Numbered from the stretch's first letter, positions 6,635 through 14,663 are shown. The stretch is 18,876 nucleotides of DNA from Clostridiales bacterium (GCA_027318915.1 DAHVOH010000064.1:1-18876); one strand, 5' to 3'. The notes: generated by a model from the sequence alone, not told the origin. Numbers and translations are program-made.

Positions 6635-7297
6635 TTACCCGTTTAGGTCGGTGAAGACGGTCGCATGAAGCGGCGATCCCGGCTGCAGCGTCCCCGACCC
6701 GGCCCAGGTGACTGTTGTGGCTCCGGGTTTAGAAACACCCCGCATGGCCATGCACAGGTGTTCCGCTTCCAGGCGCACCAGGACGCCGGCCGGATGGAGG
6801 CGTGCGGTGAGGACGTCCAGAATTTCCTGCGTCATGCGTTCTTGCACCTGCGGGCGTCGGCTGACCACGTCGACCAAACGGGCCAACTTGGACAGCCCGG
6901 TGAGCGTGCCGCCTCCGGGCTGATAGGCAACGGCGGCGCGTCCAAAGAACGGGAGCAGATGATGTTCGCAGAGCGAGTGAAAGGCAATGTCTCGCACCAT
7001 CACGATGCCCCGGTACTCTTCATGGAACTCAACCGACAACACGTCAGCGGCGTCCCGGTGCAGCCCACCCGTGATGTCCGCCAACATGCGCGCGACGCGG
7101 AGAGGAGTGTCCCGAACGCCTTCGCGATCCGGATCTTCCCCAATCGCCTCCAAGATGCCGCGGACATGCCCAGCAATTTCCGCGAGCCGGCTGGGCGGGA
7201 GCGTCCGCGGCAACGCCCGCGGTCCGGACGCGCGCACAGTTCCGCCACTCGCCGCCACCGTCCGCCCGCCGTCGTCCACGCCCCCCGTGTCGTCCAT
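6635..7297 (-). CDS. folE: GTP cyclohydrolase I, copy A
   Basis: Makes 7,8-dihydroneopterin triphosphate from GTP, the first step to folate (or to other pterins and deazapurines). Of 220 aa, residues 1-35 are a non-conserved acidic/glycine-rich extension; the core begins near 38. Seen: GEDPDREGVRDTPLRVARM (53-71), the zinc site SLCEHHLLPFFGR with C110 and H113, third ligand C182 in EAEHLCMAMRG, substrate segments GLSKLARL (134-141) and QVQERMTQE (150-158), and the SKPGA motif (189-193). Start 7297 has GGTGGAGA upstream; the frame is open to 7366 but an extended -10 promoter lies inside that extra part. It heads the operon with TrmB regulator, DUF488 and glycosylase. Clearly paralogous to the copy at 10867-11496. 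Confidence 0.95.
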   Translation of the reverse strand: MDDTGGVDDGGRTVAASGGTVRASGPRALPRTLPPSRLAEIAGHVRGILEAIGEDPDREGVRDTPLRVARMLADITGGLHRDAADVLSVEFHEEYRGIVMVRDIAFHSLCEHHLLPFFGRAAVAYQPGGGTLTGLSKLARLVDVVSRRPQVQERMTQEILDVLTARLHPAGVLVRLEAEHLCMAMRGVSKPGATTVTWAGSGTLQPGSPLHATVFTDLNG

Positions 7298-7328
7298 GAG
7301 GTCTCCACCCTTCGCGGTCCTTAGGAGT

Positions 7329-7337
7329 ATTATCGCA
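7329..7337 (-). promoter_or_regulatory. Extended -10 promoter of the folE-A operon
   Basis: On the minus strand TGC immediately precedes GATAAT (7334-7329), an extended -10 element with five of six core matches. The -35 region is weak (a GTGACG 19 bases upstream). Predicted start near 7322, giving a leader of about 25 nt before ATG 7297. Confidence 0.6.
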
Positions 7338-7656
7338 TACTTCGAATCCGGATCGTCACGCGGCAACGGAAGACGTCACACATGTGCTCATCGACCCGGG
7401 ATGATCCGCCGGGCGGCGAGGGATGGGACGCGTGTCTGCGCCATGTCTCCCCAACCCGGCCGGCGCACCTCCGGAGCGACCCTCGCGAAGAGGCGCTCCG
7501 AATGCCATGCTGAGGCCTGGGTGGCTGGAACCTTCACGAGCCGTCGGGCGTGACGGTTGACGGGGTGTCCAAACGCCGGCGCCCCGGGGTTCTGCGCCTC
7601 CTGTTGCGAGCGGGAGGCGGCGGTCGCGGCCCTGGAGTGGTGTCACACGCCTGCCG

Positions 7657-7683
7657 GTGACGAGGGCCAAACTCTGTTATGCT
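7657..7683 (+). promoter_or_regulatory. Putative extended -10 promoter of the P450 gene
   Basis: TGT precedes TATGCT (7678-7683; four of six). A GTGACG (7657-7662) lies 15 bases upstream, short for a -35 element. Predicted start near 7690, just before the ribosome site GGAGG at 7693-7697. Confidence 0.4.
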
Positions 7684-7703
7684 GAAGCGTCTGGAGGCTA
7701 TCC

Positions 7704-9059
7704 ATGTCTGATGCGCGCGCCCCGATCCGTTTTCCCTGGCAGTGGGTCCAACTGTACCGCCATCTGCGTTCCGACCCCTTGGGAGCTTTCACACGAGTGG
7801 CGCGGCAACACGGCGATGTGGCCTACGGGCGGTTGGGCCGCCGCTCCGTTGTTCTGTTGAGCCATCCGCGCGATGTCCAAGAGGTGCTGGTTCTCCAGCA
7901 GCGCCTCTATCAGAAAGGTCCCGGAGCGGTGTTCACGGGACGGGCCTTGGGCCAGGGCCTCCTCACCAGTGAGGACTTGATGTGGCGCCAGGCTCGGCGC
8001 CGGGCTCAACCCGCCTTTCATCGCCAGGCCGTCCGGGAGCTGTCGTCCGCCATTGTGGGCGTGACGGAGCGGCACACGGCCCTGTGGCGCGACGGAGACG
8101 AGCGCGACATCGCCGAAGACATGGCGCATTTGGCGTTTCGGATCGCCACGGAGATTTTGTTTGGCACCAATGGAGACGCCGCCACCGACGTGGTGCGCAG
8201 TGAGATGGCGGTGGCCATGCGGTACGCCAATGGCCGCATCAGCACGGTTTGGAACGCGCCGCTCTGGGTGCCCACGCCGGGAAGCCGCCGCTTCCACGAA
8301 GCCGTGCGGCGGCTGAACGACGTGGTGGGCGGGATTGTGGTGGAGCGGGAACGGAGCCCGGGCGTCCACCGGGACCTGCTGGATCTGCTGCTGGCAGGAC
8401 GCGGGGCGACCCCGGAGCGAGGACTTCGCCAAGTCCGCGAGGACATGCTGACGTTTTTGCTGGCGGGCCATGAGACGACGGCCACCACGCTGGCCTGGGT
8501 CTGGCACCTCTTAGATCAAAACCCCTGGGCGCGCGATCTCTTGGAACAAGAACTGGCGGCCAAGCTGCAGGGCGTCGACCCCACACCGGACGATCTGGCC
8601 GGGCTGCCGTGGACGCGCGCCGTCATCACCGAGACGCTCAGGCTCTATCCCCCCGTGTGGGTGATGGCGCGTGAAACGCGCGTACCGGTCGTACTGGGCG
8701 GTCGAGAGTTTCCCGCGCGCACGTTGGTGCTGATGAGTCAATGGGTGGTGCACCGCGATCCCCGATGGTTTGAGGCGCCGGAGCAGTTTCGGCCTCAACG
8801 CTGGTTGGACGGAACCACCGACGACTTGCCCACGTTCGCGTACTTCCCCTTCGGCGGGGGCCCCCGCCTCTGCATCGGAAAACCGCTGGCCCTGACGGAG
8901 TTGGCTCTGGTCGTGGCGTGGATGGCGCAGCGATTTCGCCTGCATGAGCGCGCCGGCGCGTCGGTGCTTCCCCAGCCGCTCATTACGCTCAAGCCCGGGG
9001 GCTCCGTCCCGGTCCGGGTGGAAGTGCGGTCGTCTCCCGGTGCCGTGAAGGCCGGCTGA
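7704..9059 (+). CDS. Cytochrome P450 (soluble)
   Basis: Heme-thiolate monooxygenase, 451 aa, normal length for a soluble bacterial P450. Seen: I-helix oxygen-activation motif AGHETT (254-259), K-helix ETLR (E310, R313), PERF-like region (FRPQRWL), and the heme-binding loop FPFGGGPRLCIG with axial cysteine C390. There is no N-terminal membrane anchor and no fused reductase. The overall style, with AGHETT and the FGGGPRLCIG loop, is closer to the CYP102/CYP4-like clan than to camphor-type P450s. Start fixed by GGAGG six bases upstream of ATG 7704. No ferredoxin or ferredoxin reductase is nearby, so electrons must come from elsewhere. The adjacent aldo/keto reductase (114 bases downstream) could process an oxidised product, which is inference. 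Substrate unknown. Confidence 0.95.
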   Translation: MSDARAPIRFPWQWVQLYRHLRSDPLGAFTRVARQHGDVAYGRLGRRSVVLLSHPRDVQEVLVLQQRLYQKGPGAVFTGRALGQGLLTSEDLMWRQARRRAQPAFHRQAVRELSSAIVGVTERHTALWRDGDERDIAEDMAHLAFRIATEILFGTNGDAATDVVRSEMAVAMRYANGRISTVWNAPLWVPTPGSRRFHEAVRRLNDVVGGIVVERERSPGVHRDLLDLLLAGRGATPERGLRQVREDMLTFLLAGHETTATTLAWVWHLLDQNPWARDLLEQELAAKLQGVDPTPDDLAGLPWTRAVITETLRLYPPVWVMARETRVPVVLGGREFPARTLVLMSQWVVHRDPRWFEAPEQFRPQRWLDGTTDDLPTFAYFPFGGGPRLCIGKPLALTELALVVAWMAQRFRLHERAGASVLPQPLITLKPGGSVPVRVEVRSSPGAVKAG

Positions 9060-9173
9060 CAGGTCCCCTCGCGGCCGGACGCGCCTTGGGAGCAGGGACG
9101 ACCGGCGCCTTTGGCGAAGCCGCATGGCGCCGTAGAGCACGGGGACGAGGCGCCCCCAGACGGGAGCTGGACG

Positions 9174-10151
9174 ATGGAGTATCGGATCCTGGGTCAGAGC
9201 GGCCTGCGGGTCTCCGTGATGGGACTGGGAACCAATGCCTTGGGCGGGCGCGCCGCCGAAGACGTGTCGCGAGAGATTGTCCTGACCGCGATTGATCGGG
9301 GCGTGACCCTTATCGATACGGCCAACATCTACACCGGCGGGCAGTCGGAGAGCATCTTGGGCCGTGCGCTGGAGGGACGGCGTCACGAGGTTGTGCTGGC
9401 CACTAAGGCCGGGATGGCCGCCGGGGAGGGCCCGTATCGCCGGGGAGCGTCCCGGCGACACCTGTTGGCGGAGGTGGAGGCGAGCCTGCGGCGCCTCTGT
9501 ACGGACTACATCGATTTGTTTCAGGTTCACGCGTTCGACCCCGCCACGCCCTTGGAGGAAACCCTGCGCACCCTGGAGGATCTCGTGCGGAGCGGCAAGG
9601 TGCGCTACGTCGGCGCGTCCAATTATCAGGCTTGGCAGCTCATGAAGGCTCTGGCGGTCTCGGAGCGGAGGGGATGGGAGCGTTATGCCAGCGTCCAGCC
9701 CTCGTATTCCCTGGCGGACCGCACCGTCGAGGCGGAACTGGTGCCGCTTTGCCTGGACCAACAGGTGGGCATCATCGCGTATTTCCCTTTGGCCGGGGGG
9801 CTTTTGACCGGGAAGTATCATGCCAACGCCGCCCCGCCGCCGGATTCCCGGGCCGCCGTCAATCCTCGTTTCGGCAGTCGCCTGCTGGAGAGTCAGCAGA
9901 ACCTGGACTTGGCCGCCGAGGTGGCGGCGGTCGCGCGGTCGTTGGAGGTGTCGCCGGCCCAAGTGGCGCTCGCCTGGCTGCTGGCGCGCCCGGCGGTGGC
10001 CAGCGCCATCGCCGGCGCCACCCGCCCGAGTCAGGTGATGGAAAATCTGGGCGCCCTGGATGTGCATCTGGATCCCACGACCACCGCGCGGCTGGATGAG
10101 GCCAGCCGTCCCTTTCTGCGCCGCCGCTTCATGGAGCCGGAGACCCCCTGA
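9174..10151 (+). CDS. Aldo/keto reductase
   Basis: NADPH-dependent carbonyl reductase with a TIM-barrel fold, 325 aa, cytoplasmic. Seen: the catalytic tetrad D48 and Y53 (LIDTANIY), K78 (LATKAG) and H119 (FQVHAF); barrel segments GASNYQAWQL and SVQPSYSL; and the cofactor-binding C-terminal stretch AIAGATRPSQVMENLGAL. The sequence resembles the YajO/IolS or potassium-channel beta-like (AKR families 11-13) group. Start at ATG 9174 is chosen for GGGAG seven bases upstream and because family proteins begin with M-x-Y-R-x-L-G-x-S-G-L; the frame stays open to 9111 without a site. It lies 114 bases after the P450 and 106 bases before an OsmC gene, all on the same strand, so co-transcription is possible. 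Substrate unknown. Confidence 0.93.
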   Translation: MEYRILGQSGLRVSVMGLGTNALGGRAAEDVSREIVLTAIDRGVTLIDTANIYTGGQSESILGRALEGRRHEVVLATKAGMAAGEGPYRRGASRRHLLAEVEASLRRLCTDYIDLFQVHAFDPATPLEETLRTLEDLVRSGKVRYVGASNYQAWQLMKALAVSERRGWERYASVQPSYSLADRTVEAELVPLCLDQQVGIIAYFPLAGGLLTGKYHANAAPPPDSRAAVNPRFGSRLLESQQNLDLAAEVAAVARSLEVSPAQVALAWLLARPAVASAIAGATRPSQVMENLGALDVHLDPTTTARLDEASRPFLRRRFMEPETP

Positions 10152-10257
10152 GTCCGCCCGGCCGTGGCGACCGCCTGGTCCCGGCCGACGGTGCCGTGGT
10201 GTGTCGGAGGCCGGGACGTGACGGGCATGCGACAGTCATGTGAAGGAGGAGAACATC

Positions 10258-10692
10258 GTGGACGATTTGACGTTTGCCATCCAGGCGCGGTGGAAGGGAA
10301 GCGACGGCGAAGGGCAGATCCTCGCCGCGGACCAACGGATTCGCTACAGCGGGCCGGACAACATGGGCGGCCGGGGGGTGGGAACCAACCCCGAGCAGCT
10401 GCTGCTCGCGGCGGTGACCGCCTGTTACAGCGGGACTCTGCATCGGGTGCTGGAGAAGGCGGCCCTGCCGGCGGCCCATGTTCGCGTCGACACCGTGGGG
10501 ACGGTGGAGAACTTCCCGCGCGCGCCCCGCTTTAGCCGCATTGTCGTCTCCCCGACGGTGGAAGGTGGCGATGCGGCACGCCTGGCCGAATACGAGGCGG
10601 CCGCGCACCGGGCCCGGGACCTGTGCTTTATTGGCCGAACCGTGCGCGACGCGTTGGATTACGCGGTGGGAACGGTGAGCGTCGCCGATTGA
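10258..10692 (+). CDS. OsmC-family peroxiredoxin (two-cysteine)
   Basis: Reduces organic hydroperoxides, cytoplasmic, 144 aa, normal OsmC length. The first cysteine C56 lies in NPEQLLLAAVTACYSGTL and the second, C123, in RDLCFIGRTVRDAL, as in active family members; the residue after it is F instead of the common P. GTG 10258 is chosen because AAGGAGGAG (10243-10251) lies six to seven bases upstream; an ATG at 10240 would place that ribosome site inside the gene. It follows the aldo/keto reductase by 106 bases and may share its transcript. Unlike the OsmC-like gene at 757-1224 it keeps both catalytic cysteines. Confidence 0.92.
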   Translation: MDDLTFAIQARWKGSDGEGQILAADQRIRYSGPDNMGGRGVGTNPEQLLLAAVTACYSGTLHRVLEKAALPAAHVRVDTVGTVENFPRAPRFSRIVVSPTVEGGDAARLAEYEAAAHRARDLCFIGRTVRDALDYAVGTVSVAD

Positions 10693-10866
10693 ACGCGGCT
10701 TGGCCATGGTGCCACCGCCGCGGCGTCCCTGAACGCGAGCCCGGCATCGCCAACGAAGGCGGCGCGAAACCAAGATCCGGTCCGTGCGGGATGGCCGACC
10801 GTCTGGAGTGGGGCATGTCGACGGCGTCCCGGCGGGCCGTCCGCGTTGGCGCCGGTCAGCCGCGGG

Positions 10867-11496
10867 TCAGGTCCGCCATTGCTCCATCACCGCGCGGTGG
10901 AGCGGCGACGCGGGAGCCAGCGTGCCTCGCGCGACCATGGTGACGGTCTTGGCCCCCGGCTTTTGGATGCCGCGCATGGACATGCAGAGATGTTCCGCTT
11001 CCATGCGGACCAGGACGCCTTGCGGGTGGAGGCGATCTTCCAACGCATCGGCCACTTCCCGGGTCATGCGCTCCTGGATCTGGGGCCGCCGCGCTACGCC
11101 CTCCACCAGCCGGGCGAGCTTGGACAGTCCCGTCAGCACGCCGTGGTCGGGATGGTACGCCACTGAGGCGCGCCCGAAGAACGGGAGCAGATGGTGCTCG
11201 CAGACGGTGTAGAACGCGATGTCGCCAACCTGCACCACGCCGTCGTAATCTTGATGGAACTGGACCGTCAAGTGAGCCGAGGGGTCTTCGTGAAGACCCG
11301 CAAACAGTTCGCTCACCATCCGGGCGACGCGCGCCGGCGTGTCGCGGAGACCTTCGCGATCGGGATCCTCGCCGGAGGCCTCAAGAATTTTGCGCACAGC
11401 GGCCGCAATCTGGATTTGCGGTGGCGTCAAGGCCTTTTCCGGGGCTGACGCGTCCATCAACTCGGTGTCCCGCGGGATTTTCGCTTGCACTCGCAT
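10867..11496 (-). CDS. folE: GTP cyclohydrolase I, copy B
   Basis: Second GTP cyclohydrolase I, 209 aa, same reaction as copy A. All key elements are present: GEDPDREGLRDTPARVARM (42-60), zinc site TVCEHHLLPFFGR with C99 and H102, C171 in EAEHLCMSMRG, GLSKLARL (123-130), QIQERMTRE (139-147) and QKPGA (178-182). By eye well over half of the aligned core residues equal copy A, yet the N- and C-termini differ. It lacks the acidic N-terminal extension. Start ATG 11496 follows a G-rich stretch (GGCGAGGGGCG); ATG at codon 14 is the alternative. It has its own extended -10 promoter and no same-strand gene close downstream: the next gene, OsmC, is convergent. The upstream phosphoesterase ends 118 bases away. 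Confidence 0.95.
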   Translation of the reverse strand: MRVQAKIPRDTELMDASAPEKALTPPQIQIAAAVRKILEASGEDPDREGLRDTPARVARMVSELFAGLHEDPSAHLTVQFHQDYDGVVQVGDIAFYTVCEHHLLPFFGRASVAYHPDHGVLTGLSKLARLVEGVARRPQIQERMTREVADALEDRLHPQGVLVRMEAEHLCMSMRGIQKPGAKTVTMVARGTLAPASPLHRAVMEQWRT

Positions 11497-11526
11497 CGCC
11501 CCTCGCCCCCCGCCACTAGTAGGTGT

Positions 11527-11556
11527 ATCCTAGCAGACTGCGCGTCGATTCGTCAT
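11527..11556 (-). promoter_or_regulatory. Extended -10 promoter of folE copy B
   Basis: Minus strand: ATGACG (11556-11551; four of six), 18-base spacer, TAGGAT (11532-11527; four of six) preceded by TGC, an extended -10. Predicted start near 11520, leader about 24 nt. Confidence 0.5.
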
Positions 11557-11614
11557 CCAACGCGCGGCGCAGGAAGCGGCGCCCCCGGCCGCCGAGGCGT
11601 CCCAATCTCCAGGA

Positions 11615-12697
11615 CTACGGTCCCGTCGGACTGAGGAGCGGGGTCAGCAGAGGCACCGCGGCCGCGCGTGCATGGCCCAAGTGGGATAGATGCCAAGCCG
11701 TTTCGATCGTCTTCAACACACTGTAATGGTCGGCCCAGAGCGCCACGCGTCGTGGGCCTTCGACGCCGCCGGCGATGACGATGAGGGGCACCCGGCCGCC
11801 TCCCAGACGGCCGAGGAACGGGAGCGCGGCGGTGATGTAGGGCGCCTCCGGGCCGGCGGCCAGGTAGCTCCGCAGGGCTTGGGGATTGAGCGAGCCGCCA
11901 CCGCCGGCCTCGTCCCAGAGCACGAAAATGACGGACGACCGCCCCCAGGCGCGCGAGTGCATGATGATCGGAATCCAGCGGGCGAGAAAGTCGTTGCCGT
12001 CCCGGACCAGAAGGGCGCCCCGGCTGGCCGGACATACGGCGCCCGGTCCCGAGGGCTGCCCATGCATGTCGTCACAGAGATTGGGCACCAAGAACACCAG
12101 AGCCGGGATCCGACCAGATCGGAGGTCGGCCGCCAACATGCGCAGGGGCACGACATGATGCGCATCCTGCTTCCACAGTCCGGGAAACAGCATGAACGGG
12201 TCATGTTTTTCAGCATAAAGGGTGGACGGAAGCTCTTGGCCGGCCGCGCCCGCCGGATACCAGGCCCCACGATACCCGGGAGTCGGCAGGCTCTGCATCA
12301 CGGCCAGCCAGCTGATGCCGCGCTGGGTCAGTTGGCCCGGGAGCGTGGGACCGAAGAAGCGCTGGCCGGGGTTGTCGCTGTGGGACCCGAAGGTGCGCCC
12401 GGCAATCAGGGCCACGTAGTTCGGCAAACTGGGATGGGTGACGCCGTAATATTGAGAGTCATAGCCGTAATGACGCACGAGGTATCGGATATACGGCGCG
12501 GCCGGATTCTGCAGGAGCAGGCCCGCACTCTGGTTTTCCATCACGATGACGAAGACGTGCGCCAATGGGGGTGGCGAGGCCGGCGCCCGGGGCCGAAGCT
12601 CGCGCGCCGGGCTGCCCCGGAGGGTGCCCCAACCCAAAGCCGCCACCAGCGCCAACACCGCGGCGGCGGCCAACGACCATCGCCCCCGGCGGGCCAT
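11615..12697 (-). CDS. Membrane-anchored acid phosphatase / phosphoesterase family protein
   Basis: Phosphoesterase family (PF04185; AcpA/phospholipase C-like) of 360 aa, expected to act outside the membrane. Residues 1-7 are positively charged, 8-24 hydrophobic and alanine/leucine-rich (signal peptide or anchor), followed by a proline-rich linker to about 45. Seen: VIVMENQS with metal ligands E54/N55, THPSLPNYVALIAG with putative nucleophile S90, NLCDDMHG (206-213), VLWDEAGGG with D262/E263, and ADHYSVLKTIE with H324. The order matches AcpA-type acid phosphatases. ATG 12697 is preferred because GGAGGG lies six bases upstream; the frame is open to 12946 but the extra part is arginine-rich and unlike a protein. 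Natural substrate unknown. It is divergent from the M28 peptidase. Confidence 0.9.
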   Translation of the reverse strand: MARRGRWSLAAAAVLALVAALGWGTLRGSPARELRPRAPASPPPLAHVFVIVMENQSAGLLLQNPAAPYIRYLVRHYGYDSQYYGVTHPSLPNYVALIAGRTFGSHSDNPGQRFFGPTLPGQLTQRGISWLAVMQSLPTPGYRGAWYPAGAAGQELPSTLYAEKHDPFMLFPGLWKQDAHHVVPLRMLAADLRSGRIPALVFLVPNLCDDMHGQPSGPGAVCPASRGALLVRDGNDFLARWIPIIMHSRAWGRSSVIFVLWDEAGGGGSLNPQALRSYLAAGPEAPYITAALPFLGRLGGGRVPLIVIAGGVEGPRRVALWADHYSVLKTIETAWHLSHLGHARAAAVPLLTPLLSPTGP

Positions 12698-12917
12698 GCT
12701 CATCCCTCCCTGCATCCGCCGGGCGGAATGGGCGTGCCCTCTTGGCGAGTTCCTCCGCCGACCGGAAGGATTGCTGACAGCTTTCTCTCTTCGTGCGTGC
12801 GTTCCTTTCGTTCCTTTGGATAAGGCAGGGTACCAGCCTGTGCGGAAGCAACGCCGATGCCCCAGTGCCGCCCGTTCCACGACCGTGCCGCCTACCCTGC
12901 CGGGACCCGCGATGCGA

Positions 12918-12947
12918 TTGACGGGCATCCGACGGATGTGATGCAAT
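12918..12947 (+). promoter_or_regulatory. Extended -10 promoter giving a leaderless M28 mRNA
   Basis: TTGACG (12918-12923; five of six), 18-base spacer, TGCAAT (12942-12947; four of six) preceded by TGA, an extended -10. The expected start falls at about 12954, the A of the ATG of the peptidase gene. Confidence 0.5.
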
Positions 12948-12953
12948 CACAGC

Positions 12954-14372
12954 ATGGACAATGAACAGGATTTCGTCAGTGGGTCCGGCTCTTCCGAGAC
13001 CGGACGCACAGCCTTGATCAGTGCGGCGCACCGCGCCGCCGCCGGCCGCATCCTGGCGGAGGCCAGGTCCAGCCATGCGGCATGGGAACGCACAGCCCTT
13101 TGGACCGACACGTTTGGGCCCCGCTTGTCCGGCTCGGAGGCATTGGAGCAGGCTATCGACTGGGCTTTGGAAGAATTGAAGCGCGACGGCTTCGCCAACG
13201 TGCGCGGCGAACCGGCCATGGTGCCGCATTGGGTGCGTGGGGACGAGTCGGCTGTGCTGGTGGCGCCGCGGCGCATGCCGCTCGCGATGCTGGGACTGGG
13301 GGGGAGCGTGGCGACGCCGCCCGAAGGGATCACCGCACCGGTGCTGGTGGTGTCGTCCTTTGCGGAACTGGAAGAACGAGCCGCGGAGGCGGCCGGGAAA
13401 ATTGTGCTCTTCGACGCGCCCTTCACCAAGTACGGGGAGACCGTGGTGTATCGGAGCCGCGGCGCTGTCGAAGCCGCCAAGCGCGGTGCGGTGGCTTCGC
13501 TGATTCGGTCGGTGGCGTCGGGATCCATGCGGAGCCCCCATACCGGCAACATGGGCTATGATGAGGCGGTGCCCCGCATTCCCGCCGCCGCCTTAAGCGT
13601 CGAGGACGCCATGCTGCTCCATCGGTTCGCCGATCGCGGCCAGGAGATTGTGGTGACGCTGAAGATGAGTGCCGAGACGCTGCCCGATGCCTTGTCGCGC
13701 AACATTGTGGCGGAGTTGGTGGGCAGCGAGGCGCCGGACGAGATCGTGGTGCTGGGCGGCCACATCGACTCTTGGGACGTGGGCCAAGGGGCCATGGACG
13801 ACGCCGGGGGATTCGTCGCGGCTTGGGAAGCGGTGAACGTGATTCGCCGCCTCGGCTTAAAGCCGCGCCGCACGATCCGCGTGGTGGGGTGGACCAACGA
13901 GGAAAACGGGCTCAGGGGCGCGCGCGCCTATCGCGACGCTCACGAGGCCGAGTTGACCAATCATGTCATAGCCATGGAGTCGGATGCGAGCTTCTTTCGT
14001 CCGACGGAGCTGTCTTTCGCCGGGGAGCCGGCCTCACTGCCCCTGATTCAGGAAATCGCGTCTCTCCTGGCCCCGGCCGGTCCCTTTGCCGCCAATCCCG
14101 GCGGTCCGGGCGCCGACATCTCGCCGCTGTTGGCACGCGGCGTGCCGACGCTCTCGCTGCATTCCGACGCGGGGCGCTACATGTTCTACCATCACTCGGC
14201 CGCCGACACGCCGGACAAGTTGGATCCGGACGATGTGGCCCATGGTGTCGCGGTGCTGGCGATTTACGCGTACATCCTGGCGGACATGCCGGGGCGTGTG
14301 AAAGGGCCGGCGCCCAATCCGGCCAACGAGCGCTCGCCCATGAATCCGGGCGGCTCGCAGCCGAAGCTCTAG
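12954..14372 (+). CDS. M28 family zinc peptidase, carboxypeptidase Q-like
   Basis: Metallo-exopeptidase that cleaves dipeptides or trims small peptides, 472 aa. The sequence closely follows the carboxypeptidase Q (PGCP) pattern: HIDSWDVGQGAMDDAGG with zinc ligands H270 and D282, TNEENG with E316 (catalytic) and E317, MESDAS with D344, and FYHHSAADT with H414. A protease-associated domain (APVLVV ... GKIVLF, about 128-240) is inserted before the catalytic core. Unlike most relatives it has no signal peptide, so it is predicted to be cytoplasmic. No ribosome binding site precedes ATG 12954; the predicted promoter would start the mRNA at that ATG. A strong terminator follows. The C-terminal tail is proline/asparagine-rich. 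Confidence 0.93.
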   Translation: MDNEQDFVSGSGSSETGRTALISAAHRAAAGRILAEARSSHAAWERTALWTDTFGPRLSGSEALEQAIDWALEELKRDGFANVRGEPAMVPHWVRGDESAVLVAPRRMPLAMLGLGGSVATPPEGITAPVLVVSSFAELEERAAEAAGKIVLFDAPFTKYGETVVYRSRGAVEAAKRGAVASLIRSVASGSMRSPHTGNMGYDEAVPRIPAAALSVEDAMLLHRFADRGQEIVVTLKMSAETLPDALSRNIVAELVGSEAPDEIVVLGGHIDSWDVGQGAMDDAGGFVAAWEAVNVIRRLGLKPRRTIRVVGWTNEENGLRGARAYRDAHEAELTNHVIAMESDASFFRPTELSFAGEPASLPLIQEIASLLAPAGPFAANPGGPGADISPLLARGVPTLSLHSDAGRYMFYHHSAADTPDKLDPDDVAHGVAVLAIYAYILADMPGRVKGPAPNPANERSPMNPGGSQPKL

Positions 14373-14417
14373 AACCGGGCGCCGGGCCACGAACAGGGGC
14401 TGCGGGTTGGTCGAAAC

Positions 14418-14448
14418 GCGGAGCGCCGGCATTCCGGCGCTCCGCTTT
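14418..14448 (+). terminator. Intrinsic terminator after the M28 peptidase
   Basis: Perfect 12-bp GC-rich stem (14418-14429 with 14434-14445), loop CATT, followed by TTTGT. It lies 46 bases after the stop codon and is the clearest terminator in the window. Confidence 0.88.
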
Positions 14449-14663
14449 GTGCTGTGGGGGATCGAGGCAGCTGGGCGAGGAGTCCCGGGTCCGCGGTGTT
14501 TCGCCTCGGCGAGGGTGTTCGGGCCGGCCCGGCTGGCCCGCGGCATCTGAAGGGCCGCGCTCCCCTATGATAGGCCGACCTGCGGGGAGCTGACGCGGCG
14601 CAGGACATGGGGCGGATGGTTCCGCGCCGGGCGCCTCGCCGGCTGCGGACGCTCCAAGCGTGG

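Larger units (their letters stand above)
7298..7703. other. Divergent intergenic region folE-A / P450
   Basis: 406 bases without a gene. Contains the folE-A promoter near its left end and the P450 promoter near its right end. A 7-bp inverted repeat CGCCTCC-N11-GGAGGCG (7595-7619) lies about 40 bases upstream of the P450 -35 region and is a possible operator. The middle holds nothing I can interpret. Confidence 0.5.

Noticed and set aside
8511..10067. Long minus-strand open frame (518 codons)
   Set aside because: Antisense to the P450 and aldo/keto reductase; no recognisable domain.
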